This document shows, in pieces, positions 1-8,138 of a stretch of 64,000 nt of DNA. The DNA lies in the NCBI RefSeq assembly GCF_000284035.1, contig NC_016887.1, positions 248,001-312,000 on the forward strand. Direction: 5' to 3'. This DNA is from Nocardia cyriacigeorgica GUH-2 (GTDB lineage: Bacteria > Actinomycetota > Actinomycetes > Mycobacteriales > Mycobacteriaceae). The translations under genes were made by a program, and so were the position numbers. The notes under the pieces were generated by a model that worked only from the letters and a program-made list of their open reading frames with translations, had not been told where the DNA came from and did no database searches. Within the stretch, counting starts at the first letter, position 1, and the number at the start of each line of letters is the position of its first letter.

Positions 1-19
1 GCTCGCCGATCCCGGTCGA

Positions 20-517
20 GTGTCTGCCGGAGAAGGTCGGGTGCAAGCACGCCCGATCCAAGCGCGTCCGTCCGACGCCGACATGGTCCGTGCCGCGATC
101 GAAGCCGCCCGCGGCGCCGATCCGCGCGACGTCCCTGTGGGCGCAGTCGTCTTCGACGCCGACGGCCGCGAACTGGCCCGCGCCGCCAATGCCAGAGAGG
201 CGCTCGGCGACCCGACTGCACACGCCGAGGTCCTCGCCCTGCGTCAGGCCGCGCAGATCCACGGCGACGGCTGGCGGCTGGAAGGCGCCACCCTCGCCGT
301 CACCCTCGAGCCCTGCACCATGTGCGCGGGCGCCCTGGTGCTGGCCCGCGTCGGCCGCCTGATCTTCGGCGCCTGGGAACCCAAAACCGGCGCCGTCGGC
401 TCCCTCTGGGACGTGGTCCGCGACCGCCGCCTCAACCACCGCCCCGAAGTCCGCGGCGGCATCCTCGAACCCGAATGCGCCGCCCTCCTCGACGCCTTCT
501 TCCACTCCCAACGTTGA
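20..517 (+). CDS. tadA: tRNA-specific adenosine deaminase TadA
   Basis: Cytidine/deoxycytidylate deaminase-fold enzyme expected to convert A34 to inosine in tRNA-Arg(ACG), a cytoplasmic decoding function. The zinc site is complete: H68-A-E70 (His ligand plus catalytic Glu) and P98-C99-x-x-C102. At 165 aa from the GTG at 20 it is normal for TadA. The first 20 or so residues are poorly ordered, and an ATG at 83 (Met22) is an alternative start that still keeps the whole domain. A tRNA-Ser gene follows 68 bp downstream, an arrangement also known from mycobacteria. The guanine deaminase GuaD is a less likely alternative because PCTMCAG and TAHAE match TadA closely. Confidence 0.93.
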   Translation: MSAGEGRVQARPIQARPSDADMVRAAIEAARGADPRDVPVGAVVFDADGRELARAANAREALGDPTAHAEVLALRQAAQIHGDGWRLEGATLAVTLEPCTMCAGALVLARVGRLIFGAWEPKTGAVGSLWDVVRDRRLNHRPEVRGGILEPECAALLDAFFHSQR

Positions 518-584
518 ACCCCACCCGACCCCACCCTGACCTGTCGATTTAGCGATCAGCGCCGATTCCGGTAGCCTAGTCGGC

Positions 585-672
585 GGTGGCGTGTCCGAGC
601 GGCCTAAGGAGCACGCCTCGAAAGCGTGTGAGGGGTAACCCCCCTCCGAGGGTTCAAATCCCTCCGCCACCG
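585..672 (+). tRNA. tRNA-Ser (anticodon CGA)
   Basis: The 7-bp acceptor stem GGTGGCG pairs with CGCCACC, the anticodon loop is CTCGAAA with anticodon CGA (reads UCG), there is a long class II variable arm, and the T arm contains GGTTCAAATCC. The discriminator is G at 672 and a CCA at 673-675 appears to be encoded. A strong terminator follows at once. Confidence 0.97.
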
Positions 673-679
673 CCAAAAA

Positions 680-715
680 GCCCCTCGCCTGTTCACTCAG
701 GCGAGGGGCTTTTTT
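680..715 (+). terminator. Rho-independent terminator after tRNA-Ser
   Basis: A perfect 12-bp stem, GCCCCTCGCCTG with CAGGCGAGGGGC, closes a TTCACT loop and is followed by a run of T. It lies 8 nt after the tRNA 3' end. Confidence 0.93.
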
Positions 716-747
716 CTGCGCGGCTCGTCGTTGGCCGGGGTGCGGGC

Positions 748-1689
748 TCACACACCGGGCGGGCTCACAGCAAACTCCTCGGACAGTCGCCGCCGCCGGA
801 AGTTCCGTGGCGTTTCGCCGTACTCGGATTTGAACGCCGTCGAGAACCCGGCGCTGGTGAACCCGCAGCGTGCCGCGACCTCGGCAATGGATAGCGGCCC
901 CGGACGCGCAAGCAGCTCCCGGGCGGCGCGCAGAGCCTCGGTCCGCCGTAGATCTCGATAGGTGATCCCCGTCTGATGCAGCACCAGCCGAAGTTGCCTC
1001 GGCGACCAGCCGAGCGCGCGAGCGACCGCGGGCAGCCGGACATCACCGGAGCCGAGGTTCGCTCGCACGAATGCTCGGATGGCGTCGACGGTTTCGGCCA
1101 CATGCGACGGCTGTGGGCCGACGTCGCCGATGAGCATCAAGCACAGCAGCTCGGTGACCCGGTCACAGATGGCGTCGAATTCCAGCGTCGTCAGGGTCGA
1201 TTGCGCGGCGAGCGTGGTGGCGAGCATGTTCAACACCACCCGGCCCAGCCCCGATGACATGTCCAGCACCGCCTCTGAGCTGCTGCCGGCGGGCAGTCGC
1301 TGCTCGAGCTGTGCGCGGGGCAGCAGCAGCGCATGCGCCGTCGAGCCGGGCAGCAGCACCCGGCACGTCCGGTCCAGTTCGAGGACGAACCCGTGGTGCG
1401 GCGGTACCCGGGTGAGCCGATCGGGCTGCTGGATGACGTATTCGCCGTGCTCGGGGAACACGATCCAGCAGTGATCGGTCGGTCCGCGCTGGATATGGGA
1501 GCGGATGCGGTTCATCAGGTGATCGCCGCGCTGCTGTGCGCGCAGCAGGGTGTAGCCCGAGGATTCCTGCACCGTGATCCGCGACCACCAGTTGGCCGGA
1601 TCACGGTACCGGTGCTCGGCGGTCAGGAAATGGTCGGTGACCTCGGTCCACACCGCTGTGCTCGCTACGGTCAGCTCGGAGTACCGCAT
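748..1689 (-). CDS. AraC-family transcriptional regulator
   Basis: A 313-aa protein with an N-terminal ligand/dimerisation region of the AraC-binding type (about residues 30-190) and a C-terminal double helix-turn-helix (about 205-305), visible as ALGWSPRQLRLVLHQTG and the second helix pair in AEVAARCGFTSAGFSTAFKSEYGETPRNFRR. The last segment is the classic AraC signature. The gene lies 90 bp downstream of the P450 gene on the same strand and could be cotranscribed with it. The effector is unknown. The start ATG at 1689 is the first one compatible with the domain. Confidence 0.9.
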   Translation of the reverse strand: MRYSELTVASTAVWTEVTDHFLTAEHRYRDPANWWSRITVQESSGYTLLRAQQRGDHLMNRIRSHIQRGPTDHCWIVFPEHGEYVIQQPDRLTRVPPHHGFVLELDRTCRVLLPGSTAHALLLPRAQLEQRLPAGSSSEAVLDMSSGLGRVVLNMLATTLAAQSTLTTLEFDAICDRVTELLCLMLIGDVGPQPSHVAETVDAIRAFVRANLGSGDVRLPAVARALGWSPRQLRLVLHQTGITYRDLRRTEALRAARELLARPGPLSIAEVAARCGFTSAGFSTAFKSEYGETPRNFRRRRLSEEFAVSPPGV

Positions 1690-1779
1690 GACTCGGTCGT
1701 TCTGATGTCGATCTCCACGTGTGCGATCAGCGGTGGTCGCACCGAATTCTTCCAGCTTCCCGCCGGTGGGCGTACCTGC

Positions 1780-2985
1780 TCAATCAGCGGGCTGAAGCTG
1801 GACCGGCACGCAGAGCGGCCCATTGGTCATGAACTGCGGCGCGTACGGGATCTCCGTCGGGTCGCAGGCCAGCCGCAGGTCCGGGAACCGGCCGAACAAG
1901 GTGGCCAGCGCGATGCGAGATTCCAGCCGGGCCAGGTGTGCGCCGAGGCAGAAGTGCGGGCCGCGCCCGAATCCGAGCTGATCCGAATGATCGCGATCGA
2001 GGTCGAAGACATCGGCGTCCGGGTACTTCTGCGGATCGCGACCGACGCCGGCGTACCAGCCGACGATCGCACCGGCGGGGATATCGACACCGGCGATCCG
2101 GACATCGCGCAGGGCGTAGCGGTTGAACATGGCGCAGGCTGCGTTCCGGTAGCGCAGTGTCTCCTCGACGACCTCGGCCCACCGGTCGCCGGCGCGGGCC
2201 GCCGCGAGCTGTTCGGGATAGGTGTAGAGCGCCACCACCGCATTGCCGAGCAGATGCATGGTGGTCTCGTGCCCGGCCACGATGATGATCCACAGCATTT
2301 CGACCAGCTCGGCGTCGGCGAGTCCGTGTTCGGGCTGGGCCCGCACCAGATCCGAGGTCAGGTCGTCACCGGGATCGCTGTGCTTGTCGGCGACCAAGCC
2401 GCTCAGATAGCCGACCATTTCCTGCATGGCGGCCTGGGTCTGCTCCCCGGTGCTGTTGTGCGAGATGAGCGCGGCCGTCCAGCCCCGGAACTTCGGCCGG
2501 TCGCTGGTGGGCACCCCGAAGAGTTCGCAGATGACCGCGACCGGCAGCGGCATGGTGAAGCTGTCGACGAGATCGACCTCCGGCTGGTCGGCGAACTTGT
2601 CGATCAGGTCGTTGGTGAGCTGCTGGATGCGCGGTTCGAGCTGGGCGACGCGTGCGGGGGTGAAGGCGCGGGCGATGGCCCGGCGCATCCGCATGTGGTC
2701 GTTGCCGTCCATGTTGAGCAGGTGGTCGGCGTCGGTCAGTACGCGCAGCGGCCAGTCGGCCGGGATGGTCCCGTCGTGCATCGCGGGACAGTTCCTGGTG
2801 TTCTTGCTGAACAGTGTTCCGTCACCGGCCAGGACCTCGCTCACCGCTTGATGGCTCACCGCCATCCAAGCCCGAACCCCGCCCGGCAGTTCGTAGGGGA
2901 CGATGGGCCCGGTGCGGATCATCCGGTCGAAGGTGTCGATAACGGGTTCGCCAGCGGTGGGCAGCTGGATGAGGGACTCGGTCAT
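1780..2985 (-). CDS. Cytochrome P450
   Basis: Soluble bacterial class I P450 of 401 aa, a normal length. The diagnostic motifs are present in order: the I-helix oxygen-activation motif AGHETT (237-242), ExxR of the K helix (E275-R278) and the haem loop FGRGPHFCLG with Cys346 as axial ligand. The start is set at the ATG ending at 2985 because GGAG sits a few bases upstream and homology begins there; the frame stays open further upstream but without family features. No ferredoxin or ferredoxin reductase gene lies next to it, so redox partners must come from elsewhere. The substrate cannot be told from the sequence. AraC is downstream and MerR upstream, all on the minus strand. Confidence 0.93.
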   Translation of the reverse strand: MTESLIQLPTAGEPVIDTFDRMIRTGPIVPYELPGGVRAWMAVSHQAVSEVLAGDGTLFSKNTRNCPAMHDGTIPADWPLRVLTDADHLLNMDGNDHMRMRRAIARAFTPARVAQLEPRIQQLTNDLIDKFADQPEVDLVDSFTMPLPVAVICELFGVPTSDRPKFRGWTAALISHNSTGEQTQAAMQEMVGYLSGLVADKHSDPGDDLTSDLVRAQPEHGLADAELVEMLWIIIVAGHETTMHLLGNAVVALYTYPEQLAAARAGDRWAEVVEETLRYRNAACAMFNRYALRDVRIAGVDIPAGAIVGWYAGVGRDPQKYPDADVFDLDRDHSDQLGFGRGPHFCLGAHLARLESRIALATLFGRFPDLRLACDPTEIPYAPQFMTNGPLCVPVQLQPAD

Positions 2986-3148
2986 GCGGTTCTCCGTGCT
3001 GTGATCGGCCTCTGACTGCGCGCGTCGATGAGCGCTTGACGAGTGTCGGCCGCAGCCGGGCACCGCATCGACTCGATCGGCAATTTCTGCCCCGCAGCGA
3101 AATCCGTCGGTGCGAAATCCAAAAATCAGGTGCGTGGGGGCCGGGCGT

Positions 3149-4090
3149 TCAGTGCCGGCCGAGCCGGGCTCGCAACGCGTCGCCGAACCACGTGAACACC
3201 GGCCCCAGATCGGGCATCGGCGGCCATTCGTTGATGGTCGCAACCAGCTGCCAGTAGCGCTCCACCCGGCGATCGTTGGCGATCTCCAGGCGCTCGAGAA
3301 TCCATCGGCGTTGGTCGGCGTCATCGGCGCGGCCGAAGGTTTGCGCGTACCGAGCGGTGAGAGCGTCGACGATCTCGGCAGCCGTTGCGGAACCCGGCGC
3401 CACACCGTCCGCGACAGCCCGGCCGACCTCTTCTCGGACGGCTTCGGTCAGCTCATGGTGCAGGCCGGTCGTATCGCCGGCGGCGCGTTCGGCGGCCTGG
3501 TACTCGGCCATCCGCCGCACCGCATCTCGGAAATCGGGGTCCTGGACCAGTTCCACCAGCTCCATCCACGCCTCGACCTGCCGCGGCGTCGGATCCTCCG
3601 GCAGCTCAGGCATGCTGGAGCGCAGCAGCTCGACCACCTCCGGATTTCCATCGACACCGCCGAAGGTGTCGTCGATGAAATCGTGGATGAACCGCTGCCG
3701 CTCTGCCTCCGACAACCGGACCAACTTGTGCATGAAATCCATCTCCTGTGCATTCGATTCCCGTTCGGCCACCGCCCGCAACACCGCCCGCCGCAACCGC
3801 AACACCCGTATCTGAGCGTCGACAGCCGCCGCGTGCGCCGCCGCAACCTCGGCCACGGACGTCTCTTTGGCAAGCACCCGCCGCACCGTCGCGAGATCCA
3901 CCTCGAGTTCCCGCAACGTGCGCACCAGCTCCAGCCGCGCCAACGCAGCCATGTCGTAAAGCCGGTACCCGCCCGGGCTGTGCGTGGTCGCCGGAACAAT
4001 CCCCTGATCGGAATAGAACCGAATCGCCTTGACCGTCAGCCCGGTCCGCTCGGCCATTTCCCCGATCGTGAAAAGTGCTCCGTCGTCCAT
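3149..4090 (-). CDS. MerR-family transcriptional regulator
   Basis: The N-terminal winged helix-turn-helix is typical of MerR (FTIGEMAERTGLTVKAIRFY, then SPGGYRLYD), followed by a coiled-coil dimerisation helix and a helical C-terminal region of about 200 residues with no cysteine cluster, so it is not a metal sensor. At 313 aa it is long for MerR and resembles actinobacterial MerR proteins with a large helical ligand domain (TipA-like in layout only). The ATG at 4090 puts the HTH directly at the N terminus; the upstream in-frame extension is not supported. The signal is unknown. The 163 bp to the P450 gene show no clear promoter. Confidence 0.86.
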   Translation of the reverse strand: MDDGALFTIGEMAERTGLTVKAIRFYSDQGIVPATTHSPGGYRLYDMAALARLELVRTLRELEVDLATVRRVLAKETSVAEVAAAHAAAVDAQIRVLRLRRAVLRAVAERESNAQEMDFMHKLVRLSEAERQRFIHDFIDDTFGGVDGNPEVVELLRSSMPELPEDPTPRQVEAWMELVELVQDPDFRDAVRRMAEYQAAERAAGDTTGLHHELTEAVREEVGRAVADGVAPGSATAAEIVDALTARYAQTFGRADDADQRRWILERLEIANDRRVERYWQLVATINEWPPMPDLGPVFTWFGDALRARLGRH

Positions 4091-4306
4091 GCGTCCAGCT
4101 TGCTGTCTCCCCTCGGTGGAGACGCAAACCTGCCCGCACACTCCACAACGAAACCGAGTCGCCACGCCAACCGCTGTACCTGCGCAGCGTCCCAGTCGGG
4201 CGCGGCACGTCAGCCGAATCGAGCAGCATCTCGATCGCTCGGCGTGGTGCCAGTACTCAGCGGCGTTGCGGGCCCGGCGGGTGTGCACGCAGCGGGTCGA
4301 GGCCGT

Positions 4307-5047
4307 TCAGCGCACCCGGCGATACATGATCGGCTGGGCGGCAACCTCGTTGGCAGCGAAGTTGGCCAGGACGAATGAGCGGAAGTGGGGGTGGAACAGG
4401 AGAGCGGGCAGGAAAGTGCGCAGGCTGGGCCAGCTGGCATGGTTGATGATGCTGTAGTCGGCCGGCTCGCCGGGGAGCGGTTGCATCAGAGCGGAATCGG
4501 GCAGGTCGGTGTTGCGCTGGAACCAGCCTGCGGTGTACTCCCAGACGTCGTAGTTGACGTCCACATCGGCGCAGTGGAAGTAGTTGAACAGGAACCAGCT
4601 GTCGGCATGGTGGTCGACGTCGGCGATACGCGCCGGGTTGCTCGCCGCGAGCTGATGCAGGTGCTGAGCGCGGGCAGCCAGGATCTCGGTCAGTTCGCGC
4701 CAGACCGGGTCGGTGCGCACTGATTCGATCGCCGCCACGGTGGTGGTGCGAATCAACACCACGAGGTCATAACGCGCGGGCCGTACCCCGTTGCGCCGCA
4801 GCAGGTCGGCTCCTTCCCCCGGTGGGCGCAGGGCCGCGCGGAAGGCGGTGGCTTCGGCAACCTCGGGGTGATCGGCCAATCGTTCGACTACCGGAGCGAT
4901 CCGGGAGAGCAGCCGCTTACGTGCGGGCGAGGGGAGAGCGATCGGGCCGGCCCAGCTGCCGATTTCGGCGGCGAGCAACAGGAAACCGTTATCCGTCGGC
5001 TCCATGAGGTCGGCCTTGATGGCGAGGTGTTCGTTGACGATCTGCAT
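4307..5047 (-). CDS. Conserved hypothetical protein, cotranscribed with FAD monooxygenase
   Basis: A 246-aa protein that I do not recognise. It has no signal peptide or membrane segment. It is rich in Trp, Tyr, His and Asn in its second half (HHADSWFLFNYFHCADVDVNY, then WEYTAGWFQRNTDL), which suggests an enzymatic or ligand-binding pocket. The repeated DHHADSW and FHCADVDV segments could hold a metal, but no known motif is complete. A GAGGA ribosome site precedes the ATG at 5047. It starts 33 bp after the stop of the FAD monooxygenase gene on the same strand, so the two very likely form one operon under the TetR operators at 6.25-6.30 kb. Confidence 0.75.
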   Translation of the reverse strand: MQIVNEHLAIKADLMEPTDNGFLLLAAEIGSWAGPIALPSPARKRLLSRIAPVVERLADHPEVAEATAFRAALRPPGEGADLLRRNGVRPARYDLVVLIRTTTVAAIESVRTDPVWRELTEILAARAQHLHQLAASNPARIADVDHHADSWFLFNYFHCADVDVNYDVWEYTAGWFQRNTDLPDSALMQPLPGEPADYSIINHASWPSLRTFLPALLFHPHFRSFVLANFAANEVAAQPIMYRRVR

Positions 5048-5080
5048 ATCGAGTCCTCGGTTGGAAGATTAGGGCCGGAG

Positions 5081-6226
5081 TCAGCGACGGTCGAGCCCGG
5101 ACAGCCGCCAGGCCAGTCGGCGCCGCACCGCAGGCACCTTGCCTGCGGCTCGCATGGCTGCGTTGCGGATCGGCCGCTTACGGGCCGATGCTGTCGCCAT
5201 ATCGGTCAACCGGCCCGCCATCGACACCACGTTCTGTGCGGTGCGGCGGCGCGCTGCGGCGAGGTCGTCGAGGAGGGCGTCCGGTTCGCCGCCGAGCACG
5301 CGCGACAGGGCCTCCGCGGAGGTGATCGCATCTTCGATGCCGAGGTTCATGCCCTGACCGCCGGCCGGTGAATGCACGTGGCCCGCGTCGCCTGCCAGCA
5401 GGATCCGGCCGAGGCGGAAGCTGTCGGCGATGCGGTGGTGCACGCGGAACCGTGAACCCCAGACCACTTCTTCGACCACTGCCGGGTGGGCAAGCGGGCC
5501 GCGTTCGTCCAGGAGCCGCTGCACGAAGGAGACATCGGGGTCGTGTGGTGCCTCGTCGACGGTGGCGACGATGCGGTACATGTCGTCCGGCAGCGGTGCG
5601 ACTACAACCAGGCCTGCGGGGGAGAAGTACAGGATCACCTCGTTCTGCGGCACGCCGCCGGACAGCCGGACGTCGGCGAGGGTGAACGATTCGGCGTAGG
5701 TGCCGCCGGTGAATCCGATGCCTGCCTGATCGCGCACCAGGCTGTGCATGCCGTCGGCGCCGATGAGGTAGCGGGCGCGGATCTGCTTGCCGTCCTCGAA
5801 GGTCGCGGTGACGCCGTCGGCGTCCTGGACGACCTCGGTCACGGTGGCGGGTCGGACCACCTTTCCGCCGAGCTCGGAAAGCCTTGCCAGCAGAAACTTT
5901 TCGGTGTCGGCCTGGGAGATCATCAGGGTGTAGGGGAAGGCGGTGGGCAGGTCGCTGAACGGGACGCCGATCAGCAGCTCGTCGCGATCGCGGATGGTGA
6001 ACGTGGGGGTGTGCAGGCCCCGGTCGACGAGCGCGGGTGTCACGCCGTAGGGCTCGAGCAGTTCGAGTGTGTGTGGATGCACGACGGCGGCCCGTGAGGT
6101 GTTCGCGCCTTCGCTCTGACTGTCGACGATGACGACATCGTGGCCGAGTTGTTCGAGCACGACCGCTGCGGTCAGGCCGACCGGCCCGGCTCCGACGATC
6201 AGGACGTCTGCGATGGAGTTGGTCAT
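5081..6226 (-). CDS. FAD-dependent aromatic-type monooxygenase
   Basis: Class A flavoprotein monooxygenase (PheA/TfdB, FAD_binding_3 type), 381 aa. Visible motifs are the dinucleotide-binding GAGPVGLTA at the N terminus, the central DG motif (LIGADGMHSLVRDQ) and the C-terminal GD motif (LLAGDAGHVHSPAGGQG). It should hydroxylate an aromatic or polyketide-like substrate with NAD(P)H and O2 in the cytoplasm. The ATG at 6226 follows GAGGGG at good spacing. It is the first gene of a two-gene operon divergent from a TetR gene, with paired operators between them, so expression is probably inducible by its substrate or a toxic phenolic compound. It is shorter than phenol hydroxylases because it lacks the C-terminal thioredoxin-like domain. 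Confidence 0.9.
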   Translation of the reverse strand: MTNSIADVLIVGAGPVGLTAAVVLEQLGHDVVIVDSQSEGANTSRAAVVHPHTLELLEPYGVTPALVDRGLHTPTFTIRDRDELLIGVPFSDLPTAFPYTLMISQADTEKFLLARLSELGGKVVRPATVTEVVQDADGVTATFEDGKQIRARYLIGADGMHSLVRDQAGIGFTGGTYAESFTLADVRLSGGVPQNEVILYFSPAGLVVVAPLPDDMYRIVATVDEAPHDPDVSFVQRLLDERGPLAHPAVVEEVVWGSRFRVHHRIADSFRLGRILLAGDAGHVHSPAGGQGMNLGIEDAITSAEALSRVLGGEPDALLDDLAAARRRTAQNVVSMAGRLTDMATASARKRPIRNAAMRAAGKVPAVRRRLAWRLSGLDRR

Positions 6227-6244
6227 TTCGGTACCCCTCAGAAA

Positions 6245-6304
6245 GTCAACAACTGTTGGCATTCAAGGTAGGGGTGCGAATGAGCGTTGTCAACAGTTGT
6301 TGGC
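6245..6304. promoter_or_regulatory. Paired TetR-type operators
   Basis: Two near-identical 16-bp inverted repeats, GTCAACAACTGTTGGC at 6245-6260 and GTCAACAGTTGTTGGC at 6289-6304, both fit GTCAACA-NN-TGTTGGC. A further half site TTGTTGAC lies at 6311-6318, directly before the TetR ATG. They fill the space between the divergent monooxygenase (6226) and TetR (6319) genes. Binding by that TetR protein is inferred from position and symmetry. Confidence 0.75.
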
Positions 6305-6318
6305 CTACACTTGTTGAC

Positions 6319-6870
6319 ATGAGAAGGTCCTCGGAAGAAACGAAGGCGGTCATCCTGGCCGCCGCCCGCGAGCGCTTCGCCGCCGACGGATACGACCGGG
6401 CCACCATCCGGGCCATCGCGGGAGACGCCGGGATCGACCCCGCAATGGTGATGCGCTACTTCGGCAACAAGGAGCGGCTGTTCGCCGCGGCCGCCGAGTT
6501 CGATCTGGAACTACCCGATCTGACCGCAGTGCCACGGGAGCAGATCGGTGAAACACTGGTCGCGCATTTCCTCGAGCGCTGGGAGCGTGATGAAGGGTTG
6601 CTGATCCTGCTGCGCGCCGGGGTCACGAATGAGGCCGTGGCCGAGCGGATGCGCTCGATCTTCGCGGCCCAGTTGGGTCCGGTGGTAGCGCTGACGGCCG
6701 ACGATATCCAGCAGGCGCCGATGCGGGCAGGCCTGGCTGCCTCGCAAATCCTGGGGATGGCGCTGTGCCGGTTCGTGCTGGCCTTTCCGCCGCTGGCGGG
6801 TATGACTCGGCAGGAAGTCGTCGCGTGGATCGGCCCGACGATCCAGCGCTACCTGACCGGACCGTCCTAG
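6319..6870 (+). CDS. TetR/AcrR-family regulator
   Basis: A 183-aa repressor with an N-terminal TetR HTH (about residues 8-55: TKAVILAAARERFAADGYD, then TIRAIAGDAGIDPAMVMRYFGNKERLF) and a TetR_C-type helical ligand domain. The ATG at 6319 places the HTH at the N terminus. There is no room for a ribosome site because the TTGTTGAC half operator abuts the start, so the transcript may be leaderless. It is divergent from the FAD monooxygenase operon, its likely target. Its TAG stop overlaps the stop of the convergent small secreted protein gene at a shared CTAG. Confidence 0.9.
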   Translation: MRRSSEETKAVILAAARERFAADGYDRATIRAIAGDAGIDPAMVMRYFGNKERLFAAAAEFDLELPDLTAVPREQIGETLVAHFLERWERDEGLLILLRAGVTNEAVAERMRSIFAAQLGPVVALTADDIQQAPMRAGLAASQILGMALCRFVLAFPPLAGMTRQEVVAWIGPTIQRYLTGPS

Positions 6871-7070
6871 TTGCTGGAACCGCCCGCCGACAGCGACAGC
6901 AGAAGGCAGTCGATATGCGGTCCGCCGGGGTGGCAGCCCGGGTTGTAGATCGGCGCGGTCTGCTCGGCGGGCGCGGGCTCGAGCGGAATGGCCGAAGCCG
7001 GCACCGCAGCAGCCAGTGGTGCCAGCAGGAGTGCGCCTGCGACAGTCGCGATACGAAGATGGTTGCGCAT
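6867..7070 (-). CDS. Small secreted protein with a two-Cys motif
   Basis: A 67-aa protein with a signal peptide: MRNHLR, a hydrophobic core (AGALLLAPLAAAV), then cleavage near ASA at residues 25-27. The mature peptide of about 40 residues contains CHPGGPHIDC, a probable disulfide loop, and a Ser/Gly-rich tail. No family was recognised; small secreted proteins of this shape are common in Nocardia and mycobacteria. The start ATG at 7070 puts the signal peptide in its expected place. Its stop overlaps that of the convergent TetR gene. Confidence 0.68.
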   Translation of the reverse strand: MRNHLRIATVAGALLLAPLAAAVPASAIPLEPAPAEQTAPIYNPGCHPGGPHIDCLLLSLSAGGSSN

Positions 7071-7159
7071 GGTTGTCCTTGTCGGGTGGGGATTGCGTAC
7101 CGAAAAGGTATTGGCGCGAACGGTATTGGTGACAGACCGTAGAACGGGTGGCACCAGGC

Positions 7160-8077
7160 TCAGGGTTCGGTTCGATGCGGCCCGGAGCGCTCGGCGGTGG
7201 CTCGCCGGGTGGCCTCGAGGTAGCCGAGCACCAGCGGGCGAATATCGTCACGGCGGCGCGCTACCGCCAGTTCGGCCGGGGCCACACCGTGGATCGGCCG
7301 CACCACCACCTCGTCGCGGGCGATCAGCGGCGCATTGCCCGCCGCGAGCAACACTAGGCCCAACCCGGCGGCGACGGCTTCGTGGGTCTCTTCCGCACTG
7401 GTGATCTCCGCGCCGATCAGCGGCGGCCGCCCACTCCGAGCGTCCAGGGCCAGCCAGTAGTCGCGGAGCGCACCCGCTTCCGCGGGCAAGGCGAGGAACG
7501 GCTCGTCGATGACGTCGGCGAAGTCGATGACCTCCCGCTCGGCCAGCCGATGTGAGGCGGGCAGCGCGATATTGCGCGGTTCGTGCGCCACGACCACGGT
7601 CTCGAACCGCTCCTGCTCGGGCAGCGGCAACCAGACGAAGGCCACATCGGTGCTGCCGTCGGCCAGCCCGGCCGTGGGATCGCTCCATCCGATCTGCCGC
7701 AACGTAATGCTGACCTGCGGGAATTGCTCGGTCATCCGGGAGCGGATGGCCGGGAGCAGGCCGCGGCTCGGGCTGGTGCTCATACCGATGACGAGGGTCG
7801 CCGCCTGGGCGATCTTCGCGGCGTCGACGGCTGCGCGGGCGCTCGTCCATTCGGCCAGAATGGTGCGGGCGTGCGGGAGCAGAGCGGCGCCGACCGGGGG
7901 CAACGCGACGCTGCGCCGGTCACGTTCGAACAGCGGGGCGCCGAGCTGACGTTCCAGCGCGCGGATCTGCTTGCTCAAGGCGGGCTGGGAGATGAACAGC
8001 CGTTCCGCCGCCCGGCCGAAGTGCAGTTCCTCGGCGACCGCGACGAAATAGCCGAGATCCCGGCCGTGCACATCCAT
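7160..8077 (-). CDS. LysR-family transcriptional regulator
   Basis: About 305 aa with an N-terminal LysR HTH (YFVAVAEELHFGRAAERLFISQPALSKQIRALE) and a periplasmic-binding-protein-like effector domain from about residue 90. I chose the ATG at 8077; a TTG at 8083 in the same frame would add two residues. The gene is divergent from an SDR oxidoreductase gene, the usual LysR arrangement, and a perfect palindrome overlaps its start codon, so it probably represses itself and activates the SDR gene. The effector is unknown. Confidence 0.9.
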   Translation of the reverse strand: MDVHGRDLGYFVAVAEELHFGRAAERLFISQPALSKQIRALERQLGAPLFERDRRSVALPPVGAALLPHARTILAEWTSARAAVDAAKIAQAATLVIGMSTSPSRGLLPAIRSRMTEQFPQVSITLRQIGWSDPTAGLADGSTDVAFVWLPLPEQERFETVVVAHEPRNIALPASHRLAEREVIDFADVIDEPFLALPAEAGALRDYWLALDARSGRPPLIGAEITSAEETHEAVAAGLGLVLLAAGNAPLIARDEVVVRPIHGVAPAELAVARRRDDIRPLVLGYLEATRRATAERSGPHRTEP

Positions 8078-8090
8078 AACCAATGGTTAT
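8076..8090. promoter_or_regulatory. LysR box between the lysR and SDR genes
   Basis: ATAACCA-A-TGGTTAT is a perfect 15-bp palindrome containing the LysR consensus T-N11-A. It overlaps the LysR start codon and ends 48 bp before the SDR ATG, which fits autorepression plus activation. Confidence 0.75.
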
Positions 8091-8138
8091 CACAAAGGGT
8101 CTTGGACGGGCGACCCCACGCCGGGCCAGGATAGAACC

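Noticed and set aside
2986..3405. N-terminal extension of the P450 frame
   Set aside because: The upstream part has no P450 similarity, and a good ribosome site lies before the ATG at 2985.
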